Below, piece after piece: positions 1-9,618 of a DNA stretch of 64,000 bases. Each line of letters starts with the position of its first letter. Within the stretch, counting starts at the first letter, position 1. The translations under genes and the position numbers were made by a program. Origin of the DNA: Rickettsiales bacterium (GTDB lineage: Bacteria; Pseudomonadota; Alphaproteobacteria; Methylaequorales; Methylaequoraceae); NCBI GenBank assembly GCA_002691145.1, contig NZHE01000014.1, positions 32,434-96,433 on the forward strand. The letters are read 5' to 3'. A model generated the notes under the pieces. That model was not told the DNA's origin, made no database searches, and saw only the letters and a program-made list of their open reading frames with translations.

Positions 1-1719
1 AATGATCCAGCAATATGTGCAATGATAGGGGCCTCTAGTGCGTTAACAATATCAGGTATACCATTCTTAGGTCCTGTAGGTTGTGCAAGAGTAGGATATT
101 TAAATGGAGAATACATACTTAACCCTACATCAGACGAAATGAAAGAAACTGAATTAGATTTAGTTGTTGCGGGAACAAAAAATGGAGTTTTAATGGTTGA
201 GTCTCAAGCAAATCAATTATCAGAGGAGATAATGTTAGGAGCAGTAAAGTTCGGACACAATCATTTCAAGCCTGTTATAGATTCCATTATAAAGTTAGCA
301 GAATCGAGCGCGAAAGAGTCTTGGACGGTTGAAAAACAGACTAATCCTGATTATTTTGAAAAGTTAGAAAAAGAGGTTACACCAAAATTAGAAAAAATTT
401 ATAAAATAAAAGAAAAAGTCAAAAGAAACATCGAACTTGAGAATACTAAAATCCAACTTCAAGAGAAATATTTAGATGACATAGAAGAGAGCAAAAATAA
501 ATTCAGTCAATCTTTTAAATCAATTGAAAAAAAAGTTGTACGTTCATCTATTCTTAAGACTGGCTCAAGAATTGATGGAAGAGATTTAAAAACAGTCAGA
601 AAGATTGACACACAAATTGGAATTTTTAAAAATGTTCATGGAAGTGCCTTGTTTACTAGAGGAGAGACTCAAGCATTAGTTATGACAACATTGGGAACCC
701 CAAATGATGAACAAAGAATGGATACGTTGGACGGAGATCTCACTGAAAAATTTATGTTGCATTATAATTTTCCACCTTTTTCTGTTGGAGAAGTTGGTAG
801 AATGGGCTCTACAGGTAGACGTGAAATTGGGCATGGAAAACTAGCTTGGAGAGCAATTAAACCGGTTTTGTCAAAAGACGAAAAGTTTCCATATACTGTG
901 AGAGTTGTCTCTGAAATAACTGAGTCGAATGGTTCATCATCTATGGCTACTGTTTGCGGAACGTCTCTCTCTTTAATGGATTCTGGTGTTCCAATTGAAA
1001 ACCCAATCGCTGGAATAGCCATGGGTCTAATTAAAGAAAATGAAAAGTTTGCCGTGCTTACTGATATACTGGGTGATGAGGATCATTTAGGTGATATGGA
1101 CTTTAAAGTTGCAGGAAGTGACAAAGGTATAACTGCACTTCAGATGGATATTAAGATTAATGGCATTACAGAGGAAATTATGCATGTTGCTTTGGAGCAA
1201 GCAAAGGAAGCAAGGTTTCATATTCTCAACGAAATGGGAAAATCAATTAAAAAATCCAAATCAGATGTTAAGGATAATGCGCCAAAGATTATTCAGATGA
1301 AGATTAATAAAGAAAAGATTAGAGATGTTATTGGATCTGGTGGAAAAATCATTCGTGATATTTGTGAAAAATCGACTGCTAAAGTTGAAATTGATGATGA
1401 AGGTAATATTTTAATATCATGCTCTGATAAAGAATCTGGAGATATTGCAATGAAAATGATTAATGATATTGTTGCAGAGCCAGAAATTGGAAAAATTTAT
1501 GAAGGGAAAGTTGTCAAAGTCATGGATTTTGGTGCCTTTGTAAACTTTATGGGAAGCAGAGACGGATTAGTCCATATAAGTCAATTAAGACCAGAAAGAG
1601 TGGAGAAGACAACAGACGTTGTAAATGAAGGAGATATAATCAAGGTAAAAGTAATTGGTATTGATGATAGAGGTAAAGTAAAATTATCATTGAAAGATGC
1701 TGTTGAAGAACAAGGTTAA
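1..1719 (+). CDS. pnp: Polyribonucleotide nucleotidyltransferase, 5'-truncated by the window edge
   Basis: Open from base 1 in frame ([15 protein letters not shown]...); RNase PH-type repeats, KH motif ([12 protein letters not shown]) and S1 domain at the C-terminus. Confidence 0.97.
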   Translation, partial: NDPAICAMIGASSALTISGIPFLGPVGCARVGYLNGEYILNPTSDEMKETELDLVVAGTKNGVLMVESQANQLSEEIMLGAVKFGHNHFKPVIDSIIKLAESSAKESWTVEKQTNPDYFEKLEKEVTPKLEKIYKIKEKVKRNIELENTKIQLQEKYLDDIEESKNKFSQSFKSIEKKVVRSSILKTGSRIDGRDLKTVRKIDTQIGIFKNVHGSALFTRGETQALVMTTLGTPNDEQRMDTLDGDLTEKFMLHYNFPPFSVGEVGRMGSTGRREIGHGKLAWRAIKPVLSKDEKFPYTVRVVSEITESNGSSSMATVCGTSLSLMDSGVPIENPIAGIAMGLIKENEKFAVLTDILGDEDHLGDMDFKVAGSDKGITALQMDIKINGITEEIMHVALEQAKEARFHILNEMGKSIKKSKSDVKDNAPKIIQMKINKEKIRDVIGSGGKIIRDICEKSTAKVEIDDEGNILISCSDKESGDIAMKMINDIVAEPEIGKIYEGKVVKVMDFGAFVNFMGSRDGLVHISQLRPERVEKTTDVVNEGDIIKVKVIGIDDRGKVKLSLKDAVEEQG

Positions 1720-1721
1720 GT

Positions 1722-3122
1722 ATGAGAAATTTAAATTCTGTAAAGATGTCAGGTAAAGAAGTTTTACCTTTAATAGAGGGAGGTAAAGGTATAGCAGTTA
1801 GTAGCGGACAAAGCTCAGGAGCATGGGCGGAAGCTGGAGGAATAGGTACTTTCTCAGGAGTGAATGCAGATTCATATGACAAAGAAGGAAATCTAATTCC
1901 TCAATTGTATAAAGAAAAAACAAGATCTGGTAGACACAAAGAACTGGTAAATTTTTCTGTTGCAGGTGCTGTAGAACAAGCAAGAATTGCTAGGGACATT
2001 TGTGGAAATAATGCTGCAGTTCATGTGAATATTTTGTGGGAAATGGGTGCTGCAGAAACAATCCTAACCCAAACTTTAGAAAAAACTAAAGGTATTATCG
2101 ATGGAGTAACCTGCGGAGCAGGAATGCCATACAAATTATCTGAAATTGCTGCTAGATTTGGAGTTTACTATTATCCAATAGTATCTTCTGCTAGAGCTTT
2201 TAATGCTTTGTGGAAACGTTCATATAGAAAGACCGCTGAATTTCTGGGAGGAGTAGTTTATGAAGATCCATGGTTAGCTGGCGGTCACAATGGACTATCA
2301 AACAATGAAAATCCTTTAAATCCACAACCACCTTATCCTAGAGTACTTGAATTGAGAAAGTTAATGAGAGAATTTAAATTGGAGCATATTCCAATCATTA
2401 TGGCTGGAGGAGTTTGGAAACTAAATGAGTGGGAAGAATGGATTGATAATAAGGAGTTAGGTTTGATAGGTTTTCAGTTTGGTACTAGGCCTTTATTAAC
2501 AAAAGAAAGTCCTATTCCTGAAGACTGGAAAAAAAAATTGCTCACAATTAAACCAGGAGAAGTGAGTTTACACAGATTCAGTCCTACTGGTTTTTATTCC
2601 TCAGCACTACGAAACGATTTTTTGCAAGAACTTGAACATAGGTCTGAAAGACAAACTCCATATTTGCGAGAACAGACGAATGAGTTTAATCAAAAAATAG
2701 AAATCGGTCCAAGAAAAAGAGCCTATTATGTAAAGCATTCAGACAAATCAAAAATAGAAAAATGGATGAAAAAAGGTTTTTTGAAACCTTTAACCACACC
2801 AAGTGATACTTTAATATGGGTAACTCTAAAAAAAGCAAGTGCAATTCTTAAAGATCAGATTGATTGTATGGGATGTCTTTCTTCTTGTTTATTTAGTAAT
2901 TGGTCTCAAAATGAAAAAGGAACTACTGGAAAAAAAGCTGATCCTAGATCCTTTTGTATTCAAAAAACACTTCAAAGAATAAGTCATGGTATTTCTTCAA
3001 TTGAAAATGAATTAATGTTTGCAGGCCACTCCGCTTACAGGTTTGGAAAAGATCCTTTTTATAAAAATGGTTTTATACCCAAAGTAAAAGAATTAGTTGA
3101 AAGAATCTGTAAAGGTTTGTAG
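1722..3122 (+). CDS. Nitronate monooxygenase / NAD(P)H-dependent flavin oxidoreductase family protein
   Basis: 2-nitropropane dioxygenase-like glycine-rich FMN-binding motifs (IIMAGGVW, GFQFGTRPLL). Confidence 0.8.
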   Translation: MRNLNSVKMSGKEVLPLIEGGKGIAVSSGQSSGAWAEAGGIGTFSGVNADSYDKEGNLIPQLYKEKTRSGRHKELVNFSVAGAVEQARIARDICGNNAAVHVNILWEMGAAETILTQTLEKTKGIIDGVTCGAGMPYKLSEIAARFGVYYYPIVSSARAFNALWKRSYRKTAEFLGGVVYEDPWLAGGHNGLSNNENPLNPQPPYPRVLELRKLMREFKLEHIPIIMAGGVWKLNEWEEWIDNKELGLIGFQFGTRPLLTKESPIPEDWKKKLLTIKPGEVSLHRFSPTGFYSSALRNDFLQELEHRSERQTPYLREQTNEFNQKIEIGPRKRAYYVKHSDKSKIEKWMKKGFLKPLTTPSDTLIWVTLKKASAILKDQIDCMGCLSSCLFSNWSQNEKGTTGKKADPRSFCIQKTLQRISHGISSIENELMFAGHSAYRFGKDPFYKNGFIPKVKELVERICKGL

Positions 3123-3139
3123 CATATACTTTTGGATTT

Positions 3140-3553
3140 ATGAATATGACAAATGATTTTTTAAAAGAAGCTATTAATAAACTTAAATATTCAAAACTTA
3201 AGATAACTCAACAGCGAATAGAACTTTTAAATATTATGTTTGCGGGTGCCGAAAATCATTTCACTCCCGAAGATGTTCATAGAAAAGTAAAGGAGACGGG
3301 ACGAAGTATCTCGTTAGCAACGGTTTATAATTCTCTAAAGCAATTTACACAACATGGAATACTTAAAGAAATAAGATTGTCGCCTGACAAAATGTATTTT
3401 GATACAAATTTGAAACACCATCACCATTTCTATGACAAGTATTCAGGAGCAATAACTGATGTAAATTCTGATAAAGTTAAGATCCAAAAAATCCCTGAAA
3501 TACCAAAGGGAAAGATTTTAGAGTCTGTAGAGGTTTTAATAAATATAAAATAA
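3140..3553 (+). CDS. irr: Fur-family regulator, Irr type
   Basis: Fur fold with KLKITQQRIELL, SLATVYNSLKQF and HHHHFYDK motif typical of Irr; adjacent to rubrerythrin. Confidence 0.85.
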   Translation: MNMTNDFLKEAINKLKYSKLKITQQRIELLNIMFAGAENHFTPEDVHRKVKETGRSISLATVYNSLKQFTQHGILKEIRLSPDKMYFDTNLKHHHHFYDKYSGAITDVNSDKVKIQKIPEIPKGKILESVEVLINIK

Positions 3554-3593
3554 TCTTCATAATCTAAATGAGAATAATAATCAATTTCTAAAG

Positions 3594-3610
3594 ATTAGAA
3601 TTATTCTAAA
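3594..3610. promoter_or_regulatory. Putative Irr-binding iron control element (ICE)
   Basis: ATTAGAATTATTCTAAA, one mismatch to TTTAGAA-N3-TTCTAAA; located between irr and rubrerythrin. Confidence 0.7.
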
Positions 3611-3616
3611 TTAAGA

Positions 3617-3646
3617 TTGACTTTTTTCTAAAAAAAACTATATAAT
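3617..3646 (+). promoter_or_regulatory. Predicted sigma70-type promoter for the rubrerythrin operon
   Basis: TTGACT (3617-3622), 18 bp spacer, TATAAT (3641-3646). Confidence 0.7.
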
Positions 3647-3668
3647 GTTTCAAAACAAGGAGATTACT

Positions 3669-4085
3669 ATGTCATTAAAAGGAACAAAAACTGAAGATAA
3701 TTTAAAAGAAGCATTTGCGGGTGAATCGCAAGCAAACAGGAGATACTTATATTTCGCGCAAAAAGCTGATATTGAAGGTCATAACGATGTTGCTGCTGTA
3801 TTTAGATCGACAGCTGAAGGAGAAACTGGTCATGCTCACGGTCATCTTGAATTTCTTGAAGAAGTTGGAGATCCTGCTACTGGTGAACCAATTGGAAAAA
3901 CAGAAGATAACTTAAAGGCTGCGGTTGCTGGAGAAACACATGAGTATACTGATATGTATCCTGGAATGGCGAAAACAGCAAGGGAAGAAGGTTTTGATGA
4001 AATAGCTGATTGGTTTGAAACCTTAGCTAAAGCAGAAAAATCTCATGCAGGGAAGTTTCAGAGAACACTCGACGATATTAAATAA
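3669..4085 (+). CDS. rbr: Rubrerythrin (diiron domain only)
   Basis: Two ExxH-containing helical repeats; no C-terminal rubredoxin CxxC domain. ATG at 3669 preferred over ORF-track start 3645, which lies inside the -10 box; AGGAG lies upstream. Confidence 0.9.
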   Translation: MSLKGTKTEDNLKEAFAGESQANRRYLYFAQKADIEGHNDVAAVFRSTAEGETGHAHGHLEFLEEVGDPATGEPIGKTEDNLKAAVAGETHEYTDMYPGMAKTAREEGFDEIADWFETLAKAEKSHAGKFQRTLDDIK

Positions 4086-4108
4086 ATACTTAAATTTTTA
4101 TCACTGTT

Positions 4109-5452
4109 ATGAGTAACAAGGAAGGTGGGTTGTCTGCTCCAATAAGGCATGCCATTGATTGGAAAAACCCAGATTTTTATAACGAGGAAATTTTAGATGA
4201 AGAGTTAAGACGCGTTTTTGACATTTGTCATGGATGCAGACGTTGCTTTAATTTATGTGAAAGTTTTCCAAAACTTTTTGATTTTATTGATGAATCTGAT
4301 TCTGGTGAATTAGATTCTGTCAATAGTAAAGACTTTAAAGAAGTTGTAGACGCGTGTACTCTATGCGATATGTGTTATATGACAAAATGCCCTTACGTAC
4401 CTCCGCATGAATTTAATTTAGACTTTCCTCACCTGATGCTTAGATATAGAGCTATGGAGAGAAATAAAAAAAAGAACAGTTTGGTTGATGATCAGTTGAA
4501 AGAAACTGATAGAAATGGCAAGTTTTTCTCAAAATTTTCCAAAGTTGTTAATTGGTCAACCTCAAACAAGAATAAACTTACAAGACCGGTAATGGAAAAA
4601 TTTCTCAAAATTGATAAAGAAGCTGAGTTACCTAAATATTATGGTAATACTTTTAAAAATTCCTCGATTCCTCAACCTAAAAAAAAAGATTTTAAAGATA
4701 AGGTCGCCTTATTCCCTACTTGTTTTGTAAATTACAACAACCCAGGTATTGGCGAAATAGTTTTGAAGTTGTTTGAAAAATTAAATGTTAACTCAAAGAT
4801 TTTTTATGAGGGTTGTTGTGGAATGCCTCAGCTAGAGAGTGGAGATATAGATGCAGTCTCTAGAAAAGCTACTTCTATATCTTTGGCCGCTAAATCTCTA
4901 ATTGATGAGGGGTATAAGATTATATCTGTTGTTCCTTCTTGCACCTTAATGTTAAAATATGAATGGCCACTCATTTTACCTAATGATAAACATGTGAAAT
5001 TGTTATCAGAAAACACTCTGGATATATGTGAATATGTGGTTAATTATTTCAGAACTAATGATGTTGAAAGTGTCATTCCTGAATGGACTAGTGATGATGG
5101 CGTTACAATTCATATATCTTGTCACTCCAGAGCACAAAATATAGGGCAAAAGGCTGCTGAAATGTTAAAGATTATTCCAAGTTTAAAAGTTGACGTTATT
5201 GAGAGGTGTTCCGGACATGGAGGAGCTTGGGGTATAAAAAAAAATAACTTTGAAATGGCATTGAAAGTTGGAAAACCAGTTGCAAGGAAAGTAGTTTCTT
5301 ATAAAAATAAAATACTCGTGTCTGAGTGCCCTTTAGCAGGTGTTCATATTAAACAAGGAATTGAAAAAATTGATAAAAACTTTAAACAAACCGTCTATGG
5401 TCATCCGATTGAGATAATTGCGAAGGCTCTAGGAATTCAAAGTGAGACTTAA
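4109..5452 (+). CDS. Fe-S oxidoreductase, heterodisulfide reductase/GlpC-like
   Basis: CHGCRRCFNLC and CTLCDMCYMTKCPY cluster motifs plus cysteine-rich CCG-like domains. Confidence 0.85.
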   Translation: MSNKEGGLSAPIRHAIDWKNPDFYNEEILDEELRRVFDICHGCRRCFNLCESFPKLFDFIDESDSGELDSVNSKDFKEVVDACTLCDMCYMTKCPYVPPHEFNLDFPHLMLRYRAMERNKKKNSLVDDQLKETDRNGKFFSKFSKVVNWSTSNKNKLTRPVMEKFLKIDKEAELPKYYGNTFKNSSIPQPKKKDFKDKVALFPTCFVNYNNPGIGEIVLKLFEKLNVNSKIFYEGCCGMPQLESGDIDAVSRKATSISLAAKSLIDEGYKIISVVPSCTLMLKYEWPLILPNDKHVKLLSENTLDICEYVVNYFRTNDVESVIPEWTSDDGVTIHISCHSRAQNIGQKAAEMLKIIPSLKVDVIERCSGHGGAWGIKKNNFEMALKVGKPVARKVVSYKNKILVSECPLAGVHIKQGIEKIDKNFKQTVYGHPIEIIAKALGIQSET

Positions 5453-5454
5453 TT

Positions 5455-6048
5455 ATGGAAAAAAATGTTATTGAAGAAAAAGATGTTATTGACGTTGAAG
5501 CTTATATAAAAATAAGAAAACAAAATAAAGAAAAAGTAAAAAGTATAAAAGAAAAAAGAAGAGTTATGGTTGGACCACATGCCACTTTTTATTTTGAGAA
5601 TTTTGAAACAATGCTTTATCAGGTACAAGAAATGATATACATAGAAAGAGGTGGAAGGGAACAACTTTTAGATGAACTAGAAGCCTACAATCCGATGATA
5701 CCTAAAGGAAAAAATCTATCTGCGACACTAATGTTTGAGATTGATAATCAAAAAAAAAGAAAAGAATTTTTAAATTCAATTGGAGGAATTGAGCACAAAA
5801 TTTTTATAGAAATTAATAACAAAGAGAAAGTGTTTGCGATTCCTGAGGGTGATACAGAAAGAACTGATGATTCAGGTAAAGCTTCATCGGTACATTTTAT
5901 ACACTTTAACTTTACAGATGATCAGATAAAAGAATTTCTAAATGCTACTTCAAAAATTACAATTGGCTTTGAACATACAGAATATAATCATCTAACCTTG
6001 TTATCGGAACAAAATAGAAACTCTCTGGCAGATGATTTCCAAACTTAA
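5455..6048 (+). CDS. DUF3501 family protein
   Basis: RRVMVGPHATFYFENFETMLYQVQEMIYIERG, DUF3501-like; typical neighbour of rubrerythrin/Fe-S gene. Confidence 0.75.
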   Translation: MEKNVIEEKDVIDVEAYIKIRKQNKEKVKSIKEKRRVMVGPHATFYFENFETMLYQVQEMIYIERGGREQLLDELEAYNPMIPKGKNLSATLMFEIDNQKKRKEFLNSIGGIEHKIFIEINNKEKVFAIPEGDTERTDDSGKASSVHFIHFNFTDDQIKEFLNATSKITIGFEHTEYNHLTLLSEQNRNSLADDFQT

Positions 6049-6510
6049 AATATTTCATCTGCCGATGATCCCCAAAAGTCTTCTTTTCTAATCCAGCCTT
6101 TTTTATTCTTTATCTCAATTTTGCACCAATCTTTTCTACATTTGAGAACATTAAAAATCACTTTTTTTTTTAAGGATCAAAAAGTTTTGGACATTATTAT
6201 CAGGTAGAAGTTTTACATAACACTCATCCTTTAAAGTCATTCCATATCTTTTATTGGTTAATTGCGACTTAGCTATCCATCCAATACCACCCTCATAATC
6301 TTCAACCATCTTCCAGTTCTCAAACTCCTTTTTAATTTTCAAAGGTACGCCCACTATTAGAAACTGATAAATTATATCGTATTTTAGACCAGGACCTTTT
6401 CTTACATTCACTTTGTCAAATTTAGTTGACATAAACACTTCTTTTTCTAAAGCATTAATTTGAACTATTGTAAAAATATATATTGTTAGTAGAATAATAG
6501 ATAGTTTCAT
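6045..6510 (-). pseudogene. SH3-domain exported protein, reading frame interrupted at a T10/A10 tract
   Basis: ORF 6151-6510 plus in-frame-compatible C-terminus VIFNVLKCRKDWCKIEIKNKKGWIRKEDFWGSSADEIF* after a -1 shift at 6162-6171. Confidence 0.75.
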
Positions 6511-6513
6511 AAA

Positions 6514-7497
6514 ATGACAAATTATAAATCATATAATATTCTTTTAACCAGAAAACTTCCAGAATTAATCGAAAGAGATTTATTTGATAAATATAATATT
6601 ACTCAAAATAAAAATGATAAACCCTACAGCTACAAAGAGTTGAAAGCTAAAATTTCTAATGTTGATATTTTAGTTCCGTGTGTTAGCGACACAATAGATG
6701 CATCCATAATTAGGTCTGCTAAAAACCTAAAACTAATAGCTAACTTTGGTAATGGTGTTGACAACATTGATTTGATCACAGCTAGAGAAAAAAATATTTT
6801 GGTTACCAACACTCCAGAAGTACTTACTGACGACACATCAGATTTAGTGATGACATTAATTTTGATGCTTTGTAGAAAAGTAAAATCTGCAGAACAAAAG
6901 CTACATTTAGGACATTGGTATGGTTGGGGTCCAAGTATTACAAATGGTGAAAGAGTATTTGGTAAAAATTTAGGTATTATTGGGATGGGTAGAATTGGTA
7001 AAGCTGTAGCAATGAGAGCTAAATCCTTTGGTTTAAAAATTCATTATCATAATAGAAATAAACTAAAAAAGTCTGTTGAAAAAATATATGAAGCTAAATT
7101 TTGGGGCGATCTTAATGAAATGTTAAAAAAAATGGATATAATTTCAATTCATTGCCCATACACTCCAGAGACCTTTCATTTATTATCAAAAAGAAGACTT
7201 AAATTACTGAAAAAAACAAGTATTATTATAAACACTTCTCGAGGTGAAATTATAGACGAGAACGCTTTGGCTGAATTGCTTAATTCAAAAAAAATCCATG
7301 GAGCAGGTCTTGATGTTTTTGAACATGAACCACAAGTAACACCTACACTGTTAGACGCGCCTAATACAGTTTTACTTCCACATATTAGTTCTGCTACTAA
7401 ACAAGCTAGGCACGCAATGGGACTAAGAGTCTTAAAAAATATTGATGAGTTTACAAAAAATAAAATTCCTAAGGACTTGATAAGAAATTTCCATTAA
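6514..7497 (+). CDS. D-2-hydroxyacid dehydrogenase (glyoxylate/hydroxypyruvate reductase type)
   Basis: NAD-binding GIIGMGRIGKAVAMRA, catalytic regions NTSRGEIIDE and LPHISSAT. Confidence 0.88.
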   Translation: MTNYKSYNILLTRKLPELIERDLFDKYNITQNKNDKPYSYKELKAKISNVDILVPCVSDTIDASIIRSAKNLKLIANFGNGVDNIDLITAREKNILVTNTPEVLTDDTSDLVMTLILMLCRKVKSAEQKLHLGHWYGWGPSITNGERVFGKNLGIIGMGRIGKAVAMRAKSFGLKIHYHNRNKLKKSVEKIYEAKFWGDLNEMLKKMDIISIHCPYTPETFHLLSKRRLKLLKKTSIIINTSRGEIIDENALAELLNSKKIHGAGLDVFEHEPQVTPTLLDAPNTVLLPHISSATKQARHAMGLRVLKNIDEFTKNKIPKDLIRNFH

Positions 7498-7898
7498 ATG
7501 AAAATTATGGTATTTTTTTGATTGTTTTTCTCAGTAAAAATGTATGTCAGATTTTCAGATTCAACTTTCATTCCTTTTAAAAACTCAATAGGTTCAGAAA
7601 TAAGTTCATCTATCATTGAGCAATATGAAAAATTAATTTTAAGTTCTATCGATGATGCAATGAGTTCTTCAAATGAAACTAAATTGGAATTGAATTTTTT
7701 GTCTAAAATGGTGTTATCATGAGTATTATTACTATAATTTTGATCTTTAAACTTAATTTTTTTTGCAATATACTTTATTGCTCTACCAGCAAAAAAAATT
7801 ACAACTTTTTTATTTAGCGCTGCAGCAGTCGTTGCCATACAAAATGCATAATAAATTTTTTCAAAGTTTTCAGAATTTAAAACAAATATAGTTTTCAT
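7494..7898 (-). CDS. DsrE-like family protein
   Basis: Short alpha/beta protein with MATTAAALNKKVVIFFAGRAI pattern; adjacent to MoeB-like gene. Confidence 0.5.
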   Translation of the reverse strand: MKTIFVLNSENFEKIYYAFCMATTAAALNKKVVIFFAGRAIKYIAKKIKFKDQNYSNNTHDNTILDKKFNSNLVSFEELIASSIELKINFSYCSMIDELISEPIEFLKGMKVESENLTYIFTEKNNQKNTIIFI

Positions 7899-8668
7899 AA
7901 TTTATGATTACAAACTTTACAATTTGAATCTTTTTCATAATTAAAAATATTATATACGTCATTTAAAGTATCATGCACATGAAAAGTAGAAAAAAGTTTT
8001 TCATTGCAATTTATGATCACTTTTATAGTAGATATGGCCTGCAATACCCCTCCTAACCCTGCAACAGGTGACAATACTCCAAGTTCATCACAGTTATTAA
8101 TCTGATGGATTTTTTTATCTTCTGGAAAAATACATCTGTAACATGGGTATAGATTTTTATACCAAGGTTTTAAAATAAATAGTTGAACATCAAAACCCTG
8201 AATCGCAGCTGTTATTAAGATCTTATTTTCAGAATAACATTCATCATTAATTAAATATCGTGATTTAAAGTTATCAGTACAATCTAAAACTATCTTATAA
8301 TCTTCAAATATTTTTTTGATATTTTTTTTTGATATTTTTTCTTCAAACACCTTTAGCTCAGTTTTACTATTAATAGTTTTGATTTTTTTTTTTGCAATTT
8401 GTACCTTAGATTTACCAATTTCTTTCTCGGTAAAAAGTATTTGTCTACTAAGATTACTAAGTGAAATTGAATCAAAATCGACAACTCCGATTTTTCCTAT
8501 ACCGCTCATGCTCAAATATGTTAATGCTGCTGTACCAAGTCCACCACATCCAATAACTAAAACTGATGAATTCAAAAGCGCTAGTTGACCTTCAAGTCCG
8601 AGCTCATCAATTAAAATTTGTCTGGAATATCTTTCAACTTGAACTTCGTCTAAGTTTTTATTCTTCAT
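7895..8668 (-). CDS. moeB: MoeB/ThiF/HesA-family adenylyltransferase
   Basis: VIGCGGLGTAALTYLSMSGIGKIGVVDFD; zinc-type CYRC...CKVC pairs. Confidence 0.85.
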   Translation of the reverse strand: MKNKNLDEVQVERYSRQILIDELGLEGQLALLNSSVLVIGCGGLGTAALTYLSMSGIGKIGVVDFDSISLSNLSRQILFTEKEIGKSKVQIAKKKIKTINSKTELKVFEEKISKKNIKKIFEDYKIVLDCTDNFKSRYLINDECYSENKILITAAIQGFDVQLFILKPWYKNLYPCYRCIFPEDKKIHQINNCDELGVLSPVAGLGGVLQAISTIKVIINCNEKLFSTFHVHDTLNDVYNIFNYEKDSNCKVCNHKL

Positions 8669-8673
8669 AGTCC

Positions 8674-9618
8674 TTAAACCTCAGAAAATAAGTCTGTGGA
8701 TAAATATCTTTCAGCAAAAGAGGGAATAATCACCACTGTATTCTTATTTTTCATTACTTTACTTTCATTGATTTCTACAGCTGCAGCAAGAGCTGCACCA
8801 GAAGATATTCCAGATGGTATTCCTTCTAACTTTGCAAGTAGTCTCGAAAATTCAAAAGCTGTATTGCTATTGATTGATAGAATTACGTCAATAAGTTTTA
8901 AATCGAGATTTTCAGGAATAAATCCTGCCCCTATACCTTGTATCAAATGAGGCCCAACTTCTCCTCCGCTTAATACTGGTGAATCCTCTGGCTCAACAGC
9001 AAAAATTTTTATTTTTTTTTTTTTTTTAAGAAAATTTGCTTTTCCAGTAAGAGTTCCACCAGTGCCGACACCACAAACCAAAGCGTCAATTTTTCCATTT
9101 GTATCTTCCCACAGTTCTTTCGCAGTAGTTTCAAAATGCATTTTAGGATTTGCCTTATTATTAAATTGCTCTAAAATTAAACTATTTTTAAACTCTTTTT
9201 GTAATTCTTTCGCTTTATTTATAGCACCTTTCATTCCATCTTTGCCAGGTGTCATAATAATTTTTGCCCCCAAGAATGAAAGCATTTTTTTTCTTTCCAC
9301 AGACATTGTATCTGGCATTGTAAGAATTAAGTTATAGCCTTTTGATGCACAAATAAATGCTAAGGAGATCCCAGTATTTCCAGAGGTTGGTTCTATAATT
9401 ATTGTATTTGAGTCTATCAAACCTTTTTCTTCTGCATCATTAATCATTGCAATACCTATCCTATCTTTAACAGACGACAAAGGATTAAAAAACTCCAATT
9501 TTCCCAATATATTTCCTTGAAGATTAAAATATTTTTTAACTTTATTAAGTCTTACTAAAGGTGTGTTTCCAATTGTTTCAAGTATGGAATTGAATATTTT
9601 TTTTTTTTTAAATGACAA
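8674..9618 (-). CDS. cysK: Cysteine synthase (PLP-dependent)
   Basis: GNTPLVRLN, PLP lysine SSVKDRIG, EPTSGNTGISLA; TTG start. Confidence 0.93.
   Translation of the reverse strand: MSFKKKKIFNSILETIGNTPLVRLNKVKKYFNLQGNILGKLEFFNPLSSVKDRIGIAMINDAEEKGLIDSNTIIIEPTSGNTGISLAFICASKGYNLILTMPDTMSVERKKMLSFLGAKIIMTPGKDGMKGAINKAKELQKEFKNSLILEQFNNKANPKMHFETTAKELWEDTNGKIDALVCGVGTGGTLTGKANFLKKKKKIKIFAVEPEDSPVLSGGEVGPHLIQGIGAGFIPENLDLKLIDVILSINSNTAFEFSRLLAKLEGIPSGISSGAALAAAVEINESKVMKNKNTVVIIPSFAERYLSTDLFSEV

Noticed and set aside
762-1022. Minus-strand ORF inside pnp
   Set aside because: Antisense shadow of a well-conserved coding frame; no independent start context or recognisable domain.
3715-3915. Alternate-frame ORF within rubrerythrin
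   Set aside because: Overlaps the conserved rubrerythrin frame fully; no recognisable protein.
8316-9337. Plus-strand ORFs opposite moeB and cysK
   Set aside because: Reverse-strand shadows of conserved genes with low-complexity composition.
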